Source of the DNA: Allobosea sp. 67-29
Lineage (GTDB): Bacteria > Pseudomonadota > Alphaproteobacteria > Rhizobiales > Beijerinckiaceae
DNA: 64,000 nucleotides
NCBI RefSeq assembly: GCF_001898115.1
Contig: NZ_MKSQ01000023.1
Span: 186,132 to 250,131, forward strand
Reading direction: 5' to 3'
A model generated the notes under the pieces. That model did no database searches. It was given only the letters and a program-made list of their open reading frames with translations, and was not told where the DNA came from. The position numbers and the translations under genes are program-made. Positions 33,626 to 43,264 of the stretch are shown piece by piece. Numbering within the stretch: the stretch's first letter is position 1; each line of letters opens with the position of its first letter.

Positions 33626-34372
33626 ATGTCGATCCAGCTCGAGGTCCGCAGCTATCGTGGCGGCGATCGGCATCATCACGATTTCAGCCAGATCCTGCTC
33701 CCGATGCAGGGCGCGATGCGGCTGGACGTCGAGGGGCGCCGTGGCGTCGTCTCGCATAGTTGCGTGGCTCTGATCCCACGGCATCGCGAGCACGGCTTCG
33801 AGCCGAGCAGCGATTGCAGCATGCTCATCCTCGATGTCGACGTGGCGGGGCTGGGCGGCGAGATGCCGCCGACGCTGCTCGACAGCCCTGAGCCTTCGCT
33901 CCTGCCGATCGCGCCCTGGCTGTGGCGCATGTTCCGCCAGCTCGGCACGGAGGTCGAGACTGGAGCCTGCCCGGCGGAGGCTGCCGCGCGCATGGCCATG
34001 ACGGCGCTGCATCTGGTCGAGCCCGAGCAGCGGCCGCAGCCTTGGTCGCGCGCCGAGCGGCGCGTGCTGGACGTCGTGGAGAGAGGGCAGGCGTCCGGCG
34101 TGGCGCAGATGGCGCGGATGGCCGGGCTCGGGCAGAGTCAGTTCCATGCCCTGTTTCGGGCGACCACGGGTCGATCACCGAAGCAGTTGCAACTCCAGCG
34201 CCTGTTCGAGCGGGCCGCCGAGCGGCTGGCGACGACGTCCGCACCGGTCTCGGAGATCGCCTATGATCTCGGCTATCAGAACGCCGCTTCCTTCAACCGG
34301 CAGTTCAAGCGCCGCTTCGGCCTGACGCCGAGCGAATTCCGCGCCGCGAACCGCGGGCCGGCAAGGGGCTGA
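33626..34372 (+). CDS. AraC-family transcriptional regulator
   Basis: A 248-residue regulator: an N-terminal cupin-like effector domain (residues 1-about 95, with HHHDFSQILLPMQGAMRLDV) and two C-terminal helix-turn-helix motifs (GVAQMARMAGLGQSQFHALF and VSEIAYDLGYQNAASFNRQF, ending FGLTPSEFR). GAGGAGG precedes the ATG. It is co-directional with the HAD gene 110 bp downstream, and the gap holds two identical 12-bp direct repeats that look like AraC-type binding sites. Confidence 0.85.
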   Translation: MSIQLEVRSYRGGDRHHHDFSQILLPMQGAMRLDVEGRRGVVSHSCVALIPRHREHGFEPSSDCSMLILDVDVAGLGGEMPPTLLDSPEPSLLPIAPWLWRMFRQLGTEVETGACPAEAAARMAMTALHLVEPEQRPQPWSRAERRVLDVVERGQASGVAQMARMAGLGQSQFHALFRATTGRSPKQLQLQRLFERAAERLATTSAPVSEIAYDLGYQNAASFNRQFKRRFGLTPSEFRAANRGPARG

Positions 34373-34380
34373 CCCCGGCA

Positions 34381-34413
34381 TCGCAGTTTCGGTCAAGCCG
34401 TTCGCAGTTTCGG
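34381..34413 (+). promoter_or_regulatory. Direct repeats, probable AraC-type operator upstream of HAD gene
   Basis: TCGCAGTTTCGG occurs at 34381-34392 and again, identically, at 34402-34413. The copies start 21 bp apart, two helical turns, the usual spacing for the two half-sites bound by an AraC-family protein. A possible -10 element (TAGCCT) begins 27 bases after the second copy. The adjacent AraC gene is the obvious candidate regulator; this is inference from position and spacing. Confidence 0.6.
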
Positions 34414-34481
34414 CCCATCACAGCCGTCCCGGCGCTTGCTAGCCTCGTCACTGGCAATGACCGCACGCGGAGAACCCGGCG

Positions 34482-35204
34482 ATGAAGCTGACCGATTTCA
34501 AAGTCCTGACATTCGATTGCTACGGCACCCTGATCGACTGGGAGACCGGCATTTGGAATGCGCTGCAGCCGCTCCTGAGCGCCGGTGGAATCGCACTGGA
34601 GCGCGAGGATGCGCTTGCCCGCTTCGGTCGCTACGAAAGCGAGCAGGAGGAGGCGACGCCGTCCCTGCGCTACCCCACGCTGCTCGCCGCCGTGCATGCG
34701 CGCTTCGCCCGGGATCTCGGCCTGCGTATCCATGCCGATCTCAATGAGCGTTTCGGCGCTTCGGTGCCGGACTGGCCGGCCTTTCCCGATTCAGCCGAGG
34801 CGCTCGCCTATCTCAAGCGGCACTACAAGCTCGTCATCCTGTCCAATGTCGACCGCCAGAGCTTCGCCGCCAGCAACAGGAAGCTCGGCGTGACCTTCGA
34901 CGGTATCCATACCGCCGAGGATATCGGTTCGTACAAGCCAGATCCGCGCAACTTCGCCTTCCTGCTGGAACACCTCGAGGCCGATTTGGGCCTCGGCGCA
35001 CACGACGTCCTGCACACCGCGCAAAGCCTGTTCCACGACCATGTGCCGGCGCAGAAGGCCGGGCTGGCGCGGGCCTGGATCGACCGGCGCTTCGACAAGG
35101 CGGGAAGCGGCGCCACGCTGATGCCCGAGCAGCGCCCGAGCGTGGATTTCCACTTCAAGAGCCTGGCCGACATGGCGCGGGCGCATCGCGAGGCCATGGC
35201 CTGA
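34482..35204 (+). CDS. HAD-superfamily hydrolase, haloacid dehalogenase type II-like
   Basis: A 240-residue HAD-IA hydrolase. Motif I is TFDCYGTLIDWE with the Asp nucleophile, motif II VILSNVD, motif III K in IGSYKPDPRNFAF, and motif IV region HTAQSLFHDHVPAQKAGL. The second Asp of motif I is replaced by Tyr (DCYGT), as in 2-haloacid dehalogenases rather than phosphatases, so a carbon-halogen or related ester substrate is possible. The AraC gene and the repeats upstream suggest inducible expression. Confidence 0.82.
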   Translation: MKLTDFKVLTFDCYGTLIDWETGIWNALQPLLSAGGIALEREDALARFGRYESEQEEATPSLRYPTLLAAVHARFARDLGLRIHADLNERFGASVPDWPAFPDSAEALAYLKRHYKLVILSNVDRQSFAASNRKLGVTFDGIHTAEDIGSYKPDPRNFAFLLEHLEADLGLGAHDVLHTAQSLFHDHVPAQKAGLARAWIDRRFDKAGSGATLMPEQRPSVDFHFKSLADMARAHREAMA

Positions 35205-35240
35205 ATCGGAAGCGCGGCGGCACCTTCCGGCGGCGCTGTC

Positions 35241-35786
35241 TCAGCCGCTGAAGCCGCCCTCATTGAGAAACGCATGTTCCTCTGCCGTCGTCTCGCGGCC
35301 GAGAACCTCGTTTCGATGCGGAAAACGGCCGAAATCGCGGATGATGTCGCGATGGATCTCGGCGAACTTCACGCCTTCGGCGTCGTCGGCCGCCGCGCAG
35401 AGCGCAACGCAGTGCTCCTGATCGCGCAGCGCTTCCGAGTGCATGAATGGCATGTAGAGGAAGCGCTGCTCCGGCGGCTGATACGCTTTGTCGAACCCCT
35501 CCGCGACGGCATGCCGCGCGATGGCGAGCGCCTTGGGGTCGGTGGCAAAGGCCTGCGGGCTGCCGCGGAACAGGTTGCGGGGGAACTGGTCGAGCAGGAT
35601 CAGCAGGGCATAGGCGCCTTCGGGAGTGTCCTGCCAGTCGTCCAGCTGGCCCGCCGCCGCCGCTTCATAGGCCGGCAGGAAGCGCTGCCTGATCTCGGTG
35701 TCGAAAGCGCTATCCTTGGCGAACCATTTCTCCGGGCCGGCCTTGCGCCAGAAGGCGACGATGTCGGCGGGGCGGGGCAGGGACAT
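35241..35786 (-). CDS. DUF924 family protein
   Basis: A 181-residue helical protein of the DUF924 family (TPR-like): FWRKAGPEKWFAKDSAFDTE, LILLDQFPRNLFRGSPQAFATD, YMPFMHSEALRDQE and FGRFPHRNEVLGR are all family-typical. No biochemical function is established that I know of. GGAG precedes the ATG. Convergent with the HAD gene (36 bp gap) and divergent from the TetR gene. Confidence 0.85.
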   Translation of the reverse strand: MSLPRPADIVAFWRKAGPEKWFAKDSAFDTEIRQRFLPAYEAAAAGQLDDWQDTPEGAYALLILLDQFPRNLFRGSPQAFATDPKALAIARHAVAEGFDKAYQPPEQRFLYMPFMHSEALRDQEHCVALCAAADDAEGVKFAEIHRDIIRDFGRFPHRNEVLGRETTAEEHAFLNEGGFSG

Positions 35787-35892
35787 GGCAGGCTCCGTTC
35801 GGCGAGACAGTGCCCCGGAGATAATTCCTCAGCAGCCGGCCGTCAGCCCCGAATAGGACTTGCGAGGGGCCGGTACCTGCGCTAGAGCCTGA

Positions 35893-35907
35893 ACCGTAAC
35901 GTACGGT
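35893..35907. promoter_or_regulatory. Palindrome upstream of the TetR gene
   Basis: ACCGT-AACGT-ACGGT, a 5-bp inverted repeat with a 5-base centre, ends 18 bases before the TetR ATG. TetR-family repressors typically bind such palindromes over their own promoter, so autoregulation is likely. Confidence 0.5.
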
Positions 35908-35925
35908 ACGGACTTTCGATCACCC

Positions 35926-37622
<1,697 letters not shown>

Positions 37623-37706
37623 GCTTCACAATCTGATTCAAATGCCTGCGGAACCGAATCCGCTTCGGGTCCTAAGCTTTTGATCTTGCTTTATGTCTGA
37701 CTTTGG

Positions 37707-37734
37707 GAAGGCGGCGCTGAAAGGCGCCGCCTTC
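37707..37734 (+). terminator. Strong hairpin after ilvC
   Basis: Perfect 11-bp stem GAAGGCGGCGC/GCGCCGCCTTC with a 6-base loop (TGAAAG), 85 bases after the ilvC stop. The following CCTCCGTT has few T residues, so termination may be partial. Confidence 0.6.
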
Positions 37735-37832
37735 CTCCGTTCAGGAGGGGTTGGGGAACACGTCGCGGTTCGCGGCGTTCTGTTTGCTGGGTGTGGCCGA
37801 CGAGGCTGGCCCGACGCAGGGGAGAGACGATC

Positions 37833-38081
37833 ATGGTGGTCGAAACGAAGCCCGAGGCGCCGGTCGCGGAGGCGGAACGTCGCCCGGATCTCGAGCAGTT
37901 GCGTGGCGGCGAGCCTCTACCCAGCCTGCAGGCAGATCGTCACAGCGAGGGCGATCCGGCGGTCGAGACGCCGGTGGAGGCCAGGCAAGGGTTCCTTGGC
38001 CGGCCTGTTCTGATGGTGCTGATCGGTGGGCTGGTGCTGGCGATGATCGCGTGGCTCGCCGTGGAGATGAGCGTCTACTGA
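37833..38081 (+). CDS. Small C-tail-anchored membrane protein
   Basis: An 82-residue protein with a charged, Pro/Glu-rich N-terminal part (about 55 residues) and one C-terminal membrane segment (FLGRPVLMVLIGGLVLAMIAW). GGGGAGAG lies before the ATG. No family recognised; the topology suggests a cytoplasmic domain tethered to the inner membrane. Confidence 0.5.
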   Translation: MVVETKPEAPVAEAERRPDLEQLRGGEPLPSLQADRHSEGDPAVETPVEARQGFLGRPVLMVLIGGLVLAMIAWLAVEMSVY

Positions 38082-38137
38082 GTGCGGCAGCTTGACCTGA
38101 AGCAGGTCCCCCGCCGATCTGGAATGGAGAGGTGCCG

Positions 38138-38230
38138 ATGCGAATGTCGAGGCTTGTCCATCCATCCATTGCCGCGCAGATAGCGCTGCTGGCATCGCTT
38201 GCGCTGATGATCTGGGTGATCTTCACCTGA
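38138..38230 (+). CDS. Very small membrane peptide (30 residues)
   Basis: Open frame with GGAGAGG seven bases before its ATG, encoding a 30-residue peptide whose second half is a single hydrophobic helix (IALLASLALMIWVIF). It follows the similar-topology gene at 37833 by 56 bp. Coding status rests on the ribosome-binding site and hydrophobic pattern only. Confidence 0.4.
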   Translation: MRMSRLVHPSIAAQIALLASLALMIWVIFT

Positions 38231-38556
38231 CCCGGGCAATGCCGCCGCCTTGCCGCCGATACGGCGGGGCGCCGCCGAGATTTCAACGCGCGGCCGACGG
38301 CTCAAAACCTCTGCTTTGCGGACGCTGAGCGACGCAAACCAACGATGCGTTCTTCCACTGGCCGTCCAGAGGGACGATGTCGATCAGTTTCCCTGTGGGC
38401 ACGTCCGCGTGCGTCTTTTGCGGCCGACGCTTTCGTTCCGGCAAAGGCTCTGCCTGAATGCTCATCCTGTCCGCACGAAGCCGACGACGTGCATTCGTAT
38501 GAGGTCACCCTTATCAAGGACGCTCATATTCCTACGATTGCGGCGGGGGCTGGGAC
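38231..38556. other. Gene-free stretch before the unrecognised 355-residue gene
   Basis: Contains only short open frames on both strands without ribosome-binding sites or recognisable motifs. One plus-strand frame (about 38345-38560) ends on a TGA that overlaps the next ATG, so a small upstream coupled gene is possible but unsupported. Composition drifts to lower GC toward 38500. Confidence 0.3.
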
Positions 38557-39624
38557 ATGACCGATTTCGAGACGCGATTCAACCGCGCGCTGGAAGAAGT
38601 CAAATATTCTCCTTTTGGAGACAGCAAAGTCTACGCAAAGGCTCAGGTTCGGCGCGAATTTCGCGATAGTGTCTTTATCTACGGTACCGTAGGCCCCAAT
38701 GCATTGCACAACGGAGGCGCGGCGAAAGGCAATACCGTCGCCTGGGCCGCTGCGCACTGGGTGCGCATGACGAAGCAACATCAGCAGCATCACTCGCTGA
38801 TCGCGCAGCGGGAGTTCCATTTCTACGATCCCGGCCCTCGGGCCGCGCAGCTGATACTGGGCGAGTATCAGATGATGGACATGTATTACGGTATGAACAA
38901 CGATCTGTTCCGGAACAGAAAGCTCAATATCGCTGAATTCATCCACAAAGTTATGGAGTTCGACCGGCGCGGCGTTGCGTTCGATCCGAACCAGTCCGGC
39001 CGCGATGCCTTCATGGCGGCTTTTCCCGGTGCCGGAGAGGGTTGGAAAAAGCACCCCGATACCGACGCCGCCTATGGCCACTCCGCGACCAAGGAAATGT
39101 CGAAGATCATTCGCGAGGGCATCAAGACTTTCGGTGGAAAGCTGATCTTTGAAGGAAAATCGGTCTTCGGCGCCGGAATCTTCGATCCGCGAGCCTATCA
39201 GGGAGATACCGACCTCGAAGCGCAGGAGCTATTCAAATACTTCAAATGGCCGGTGACGCCGGACACGCCATTTGGTGATGGAAGCCTCGAGTTCCATTGG
39301 GGAGGGAGGCCGACGTCACCGACGCGCGCCCATTTCCTGACGAACTGGAACTATGCCGGCATCCACAACGTTCATCGCGCCGGCAATCGCGTGAATCAGG
39401 ACGACAACCGCAAGGCCTGGCGGGAGTATCTCGAGAAGGTCATGGGGCATCGGCATGGGCTTCGACAGATCTGGAACAATTTCCGGAACTTCCCGCCGGG
39501 CATGATCGTGTCCAATCCGGCCATGGTGGCCAGGCTGAACCTGCATTCGGATTTCGCGAAGATGGAGATGGTGATCGCCCAGCTGAGCGCGCTCATCGCA
39601 CAGCATCGGCGCCCTCCCGGCTAG
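38557..39624 (+). CDS. Unrecognised 355-residue protein
   Basis: I do not recognise a family. The product is soluble, without a signal peptide or membrane segment, and rich in aromatic and His residues (HHSLIAQREFHFYDPG, MMDMYYGMNNDLF). The central part has repeated Gly-Lys-rich turns (IKTFGGKLIFEGKSVFGAGIFD). The last 60 residues are helical. Codon use in the first two-thirds is visibly less GC-biased than in the neighbouring genes (for example AAATATTCTCCTTTTGGA near the start), suggesting recent acquisition. It stands alone, with a gene-free stretch upstream and a convergent DedA gene 43 bp downstream. An enzyme or toxin-like effector cannot be excluded. Confidence 0.7.
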   Translation: MTDFETRFNRALEEVKYSPFGDSKVYAKAQVRREFRDSVFIYGTVGPNALHNGGAAKGNTVAWAAAHWVRMTKQHQQHHSLIAQREFHFYDPGPRAAQLILGEYQMMDMYYGMNNDLFRNRKLNIAEFIHKVMEFDRRGVAFDPNQSGRDAFMAAFPGAGEGWKKHPDTDAAYGHSATKEMSKIIREGIKTFGGKLIFEGKSVFGAGIFDPRAYQGDTDLEAQELFKYFKWPVTPDTPFGDGSLEFHWGGRPTSPTRAHFLTNWNYAGIHNVHRAGNRVNQDDNRKAWREYLEKVMGHRHGLRQIWNNFRNFPPGMIVSNPAMVARLNLHSDFAKMEMVIAQLSALIAQHRRPPG

Positions 39625-39667
39625 CGCCGAATGTCCGGCCGAGGCTGCCAACTGCGCTCGGCGGCGG

Positions 39668-40198
39668 TCAGGAGCCCTGGGTGACGAACTCGGCGAGGCG
39701 GCCTGCGCCGTAAAGCAGGCCGAAGCCCCAGGCGAAGGAGGCGAGCCAGTTCGCCAGGTGGAACTGCCAGGCCGGCATCGCGACCAGGCCGGCGACGATG
39801 GCGATCACGGCGCGCAGCGGTCCGAAGAAGTGGCCGATCAGGATGCTGGCCAGCCCCCATTTCTCGAAGAAGCCGTGGCCTCGATCGAGCAATTGCGGGT
39901 TCTTGGTGAAGGGCCAGTAGTCGTGCACCCGCGGGCCGAGGATCAGGCCCGCCCAGTAGGACACCCAGAAGCCGCTGCCGGCACCGAGCGAGGCCGCCAG
40001 CGCAAGCGGAACGAGATTGAGCCCCGAGGCTCCCGCCACCGCCCCGAACGTCGTGAAGAATACCGTCGCCGGCACCAGCCAGGACAGGATGGCGACGCAT
40101 TCGCAGAAGGCGACGAGGAAGACGATCGGGATCGCCCATTCCTGGTTGACCCGCATGAACTCGACGAGCGTCTGCATGGCGTGTTCGAGGGCTGCCAT
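39668..40198 (-). CDS. DedA-family membrane protein
   Basis: A 176-residue member of the DedA/SNARE-associated (VTT) family with about five hydrophobic segments and the conserved ILIGHFFGPLRAVIAIVAGLVAMP motif (Gly-Arg-Pro type). DedA proteins act in the inner membrane as lipid flippases or in proton-motive-force maintenance. Residues FCECVAILSWLVPAT near the start match the first family motif (E-x-x-x-P). Convergent with the unrecognised gene and divergent from the ABC transporter operon. Confidence 0.84.
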   Translation of the reverse strand: MAALEHAMQTLVEFMRVNQEWAIPIVFLVAFCECVAILSWLVPATVFFTTFGAVAGASGLNLVPLALAASLGAGSGFWVSYWAGLILGPRVHDYWPFTKNPQLLDRGHGFFEKWGLASILIGHFFGPLRAVIAIVAGLVAMPAWQFHLANWLASFAWGFGLLYGAGRLAEFVTQGS

Positions 40199-40388
40199 GA
40201 TGTTCGCTCGTATTCCCTAGGCCGAAGGTGGACCGCCGGGATATGGCCTGCGGCAAGGCGCGAGGCAAGCGCCCCCATCCGCTCTGTTCCGCGGCTTTGC
40301 CTTCCAGGAACGATCGCCTATTAAATTCGCCAACGCAGAAAAGGCCGGTCGCGCCGTTCGGGCACCCGCCAGTGGGGAAACGGATTTC

Positions 40389-41267
40389 ATGGAGTTGCAG
40401 GACAGCCCGCAGGCAGGGGCGGGAGCGGCACAGGTGTTGCCGGGCGAGACGGCGGTCGCATTGTCGGGCGTCGATATCACCTTCCATCTGGCCGACGGCG
40501 GACGCTACCAGGCGGTGAAGGGGATCGATCTGAGGGTTTCGCCCGGGGAGTTCGTTTCGATCGTCGGGCCGACGGGATGCGGAAAGTCGACGCTGCTCAA
40601 CGCGGCAGCCGGCTTGCTGTCGCCCTCGGCCGGCAAGGTCGGCATCTTCGGCAAGCCCCTCGTCGGGCTGAACCGGCGCGCCGGCTATCTCTTCCAGCAG
40701 GACGCGCTGATGCCCTGGAAGACGGCCCTCGACAACATCAAGGTCGCGCTGGAGCCGATGGGCGTACCCGAGCGCGAGGCTGCGGAGCGTGCGCGCGAGT
40801 GGCTGGCGCGGGTCGGGCTTCGCGCCTTCGTCGATCGCTACCCGCACATGCTCTCGGGCGGGCAGCGCAAGCGCGTCAGCCTGGCGCAGATGCTGATCCG
40901 CAATCCCGAGATCATCCTGATGGACGAGCCGTTCGGGCCGCTCGACGCACAGACGCGGCAGATCATGGGCAATCTCCTGCTCGATCTCTGGTCGCGCGAC
41001 CGGAAGGCGCTGATGTTCGTGACGCATGATCTGGAGGAGGCGATCGCGCTTTCCGACCGCGTCGTCGTGATGTCGGCGGGACCGGCGGCGGGGATCGTCG
41101 CGGATTACAGGGTGAGCCTGCCGCGCCCGCGCGATATCGCCGATATCCGGCTGGAGAAGGCCTTCCACGAGATCCATCGCGACATCTGGTCGTCGCTCAG
41201 GGTCGAGGTGCAGAAGGCCTATGCGATGGGCGAGGGACGAGAACTCGTCGGGGGAGACGCATCATGA
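40389..41267 (+). CDS. ABC transporter ATP-binding protein, NitT/TauT type
   Basis: A 292-residue ATPase: Walker A GPTGCGKSTLL, Q-loop LFQQDALMPW, signature LSGGQRKRVSLAQ, Walker B IILMDEPFGPLD and the switch His in FVTHDLEEA. The FQQDALMPWKT Q-loop context is typical of nitrate/taurine/aliphatic-sulfonate/thiamine-precursor importers. Stop overlaps the permease start (ATGA). First gene of a three-gene transporter operon; substrate not deducible. Confidence 0.88.
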   Translation: MELQDSPQAGAGAAQVLPGETAVALSGVDITFHLADGGRYQAVKGIDLRVSPGEFVSIVGPTGCGKSTLLNAAAGLLSPSAGKVGIFGKPLVGLNRRAGYLFQQDALMPWKTALDNIKVALEPMGVPEREAAERAREWLARVGLRAFVDRYPHMLSGGQRKRVSLAQMLIRNPEIILMDEPFGPLDAQTRQIMGNLLLDLWSRDRKALMFVTHDLEEAIALSDRVVVMSAGPAAGIVADYRVSLPRPRDIADIRLEKAFHEIHRDIWSSLRVEVQKAYAMGEGRELVGGDAS

Positions 41268-42055
41268 AGCGGATAAGGCTTCTCGCCCTCCAGGTCCTGG
41301 TGATGCTGGTCTTCCTGGCCGTCTGGCATGTGGCGACCACCACCAGCCTGTTCGGAGACGTCAAGACCAGCCAGTTCTTCTTCTCCACCCCGGTCGCGGT
41401 GCTGGCGCGCACCTTCAAGGAGCTGACCGGGCCCGACATCTACTGGCATCTCGGCATCACGCTGACGGAAACGGTGCTCGCCTTCGTCATCGGTTCGGCA
41501 GCCGGCATCCTGTTCGGCTTCGCCTTCGCGCGAAATGCCCTGCTCTCGGCGGTTTTCGACCCTTACATCAAGGCTGCGAACGCCCTGCCGCGCGTGGTTC
41601 TGGCGCCGATCTTCGCGCTCTGGTTCGGCCTCGGCATCTGGTCGAAGGTGGCGCTCGGCTTCACGCTGGTCTTCTTCATCGTGTTCTTCAACGTCTATCA
41701 GGGCGTGCGCGAGGTCTCGCCGACGATCCTGGCCAATGCGCGCATGCTCGGCATGAACGAGCGCCAGCTCTTCAAGCATGTCTACTGGCCTTCGGCCCTG
41801 ACCTGGATGTTCTCTTCGCTGCACACCTCCGTGGGCTTCGCGCTGGTCGGTGCGGTGGTCGGCGAATATCTCGGCTCCTCGGCCGGGCTCGGCTACAAGA
41901 TCCACGAGGCGGAAAGCGTCTTCGACGTGACCGGGGTGTTTTCCGGCATGGTGATCCTCACCATCTTCGTCATCGCCATCGACACGCTGGTGACGCTGGT
42001 CGAGCGGCGCCTGCTGGTCTGGCGTCCCGCGCAGAGCGCGACGACCACGACGTAA
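41264..42055 (+). CDS. ABC transporter permease, NitT/TauT type
   Basis: A 263-residue permease with about six membrane helices and the EAA loop region (ANARMLGMNERQLFKHVYWPSAL) that contacts the ATPase. LPRVVLAPIFALWFGLGIWSK and VGAVVGEYLGSSAGLGYKI are typical of the nitrate/taurine group. Overlaps the ATPase gene by four bases; the binding-protein gene follows 84 bp later. Confidence 0.88.
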   Translation: MKRIRLLALQVLVMLVFLAVWHVATTTSLFGDVKTSQFFFSTPVAVLARTFKELTGPDIYWHLGITLTETVLAFVIGSAAGILFGFAFARNALLSAVFDPYIKAANALPRVVLAPIFALWFGLGIWSKVALGFTLVFFIVFFNVYQGVREVSPTILANARMLGMNERQLFKHVYWPSALTWMFSSLHTSVGFALVGAVVGEYLGSSAGLGYKIHEAESVFDVTGVFSGMVILTIFVIAIDTLVTLVERRLLVWRPAQSATTTT

Positions 42056-42139
42056 GGCGAGTTGCCGGTTCGGACCCATCTCGCCTATCGTCGCGCCCAA
42101 GCACCTACCAGAAGTGCTTTCTCAACCGGAGGTTACGCC

Positions 42140-43171
42140 ATGAAACTGACCCGTCGCGACGCGCTGGCCGCGCTCGCCGCTTCCACCGCCGTCGGCCTGT
42201 CGCCCGCGACCGTCCTGGCGCAGGCGGCCGAGAAGCCCAAGCTCACCCTCGGCGTCGGCGGCAAGCCGCTGCTCTACTATCTTCCGCTCACCGTCGCGGA
42301 GAAGAAGGGCTTCTTCAAGGACCAGGGGCTCGATGTCGAGATCAACGATTTCGGCGGCGGGGCCAAGTCCCTGCAGGCGCTGGTGGGCGGCTCCGTCGAC
42401 GTCGTGACCGGTGCCTATGAGCACACCATCCGGATGCAGGCGAAGGGGCAGGACATCCGCGCGGTGATCGAGCTCGGCCGCTTCCCGGGCATCGTCATCG
42501 CGGTCCGCAAGGACCTGGCCGACAAGGTGAAGACCGCTGCGGATTTCAAGGGGTTGAAGGTCGGGGTGACCGCACCCGGATCCTCGACCTCGCTGACGGC
42601 GCAATATGCGATGGTCAAGGCCGGTCTCAAGCCGACGGACGCGGCCTTCATCGGCGTTGGCGGCGGCGCCAGCGCGGTCGCGGCGATCAAGCAGAAGCAG
42701 GTCGACGTGATCTCGCATCTCGACCCGGTCATCTCGAAGCTGGAGGCCGACGGCGACATCGTCTCGCTGATCGACACCCGTACCGAGGCCGGCACGAAGG
42801 CGCTGTTCGGCGGCTCCAACCCGGCGGCCGTGCTCTATCTCAAGAACGATTTCGCCGAGAAGAATCCGGTCACGACGCAGAAGCTCGTCAATGCCTTCAT
42901 GAAGGCGCTGAAGTGGCTGGAGACGGCGAAGCCGGAGGAGGTCGCCGATCTCGTTCCGCAGGAATATCTGCTCGGCGACCGGCCGCTCTATATCCGTGCC
43001 GTCAAAAACTCGCTCGAAAGCTATTCCCGCACGGGCATCGCGCCGCCGGACGGCATGAAGAGCATGTACGACTCGCTGAAGCTGCTCGATCCCGAGCTGA
43101 GCAGCTCCAATGTCGACCTGTCGAAGACCTTCATCGACAGCTTCGCCAAGAAGGCCGCATCAGGCGCCTGA
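42140..43171 (+). CDS. ABC transporter substrate-binding protein, NMT1/SsuA-like
   Basis: A 343-residue periplasmic protein with a twin-arginine-like signal (MKLTRRDALAALAAST, cleavage after VLAQA). The mature part carries PLLYYLPLTVAEKKGFFKDQGLDVEI, GGSVDVVTGAYEHTIRMQAKG and GLKVGVTAPGSSTSLTAQYAMVK, the pattern of NMT1/THI5-like or aliphatic-sulfonate binding proteins. The ligand is unknown. The ATG at 42140 follows CGGAGG; an earlier Met in frame is inside the untranslated region by this choice. Confidence 0.87.
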   Translation: MKLTRRDALAALAASTAVGLSPATVLAQAAEKPKLTLGVGGKPLLYYLPLTVAEKKGFFKDQGLDVEINDFGGGAKSLQALVGGSVDVVTGAYEHTIRMQAKGQDIRAVIELGRFPGIVIAVRKDLADKVKTAADFKGLKVGVTAPGSSTSLTAQYAMVKAGLKPTDAAFIGVGGGASAVAAIKQKQVDVISHLDPVISKLEADGDIVSLIDTRTEAGTKALFGGSNPAAVLYLKNDFAEKNPVTTQKLVNAFMKALKWLETAKPEEVADLVPQEYLLGDRPLYIRAVKNSLESYSRTGIAPPDGMKSMYDSLKLLDPELSSSNVDLSKTFIDSFAKKAASGA

Positions 43172-43264
43172 GACGGCGGAAGAATCTGGTTGTCAACGTC
43201 TTTTGGCGTCGCGTTCCTCCGCGGTTCGGTGCAGGCTGCAGCGAATCGCGGGGGTATAGCGAAA

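Noticed and set aside
38283..38465. A 60-codon minus-strand frame in the gap before the unrecognised gene.
   Set aside because: No ribosome-binding site and no recognisable pattern; overlapped by equally long frames in other phases.
40199..40388. A TPP or other riboswitch upstream of the NitT/TauT-type ABC operon.
   Set aside because: Thiamine-precursor transporters can have one, but the conserved TPP aptamer blocks (CUGAGA, ACCUGAUCUGGAUAAUGCC-like) are absent.
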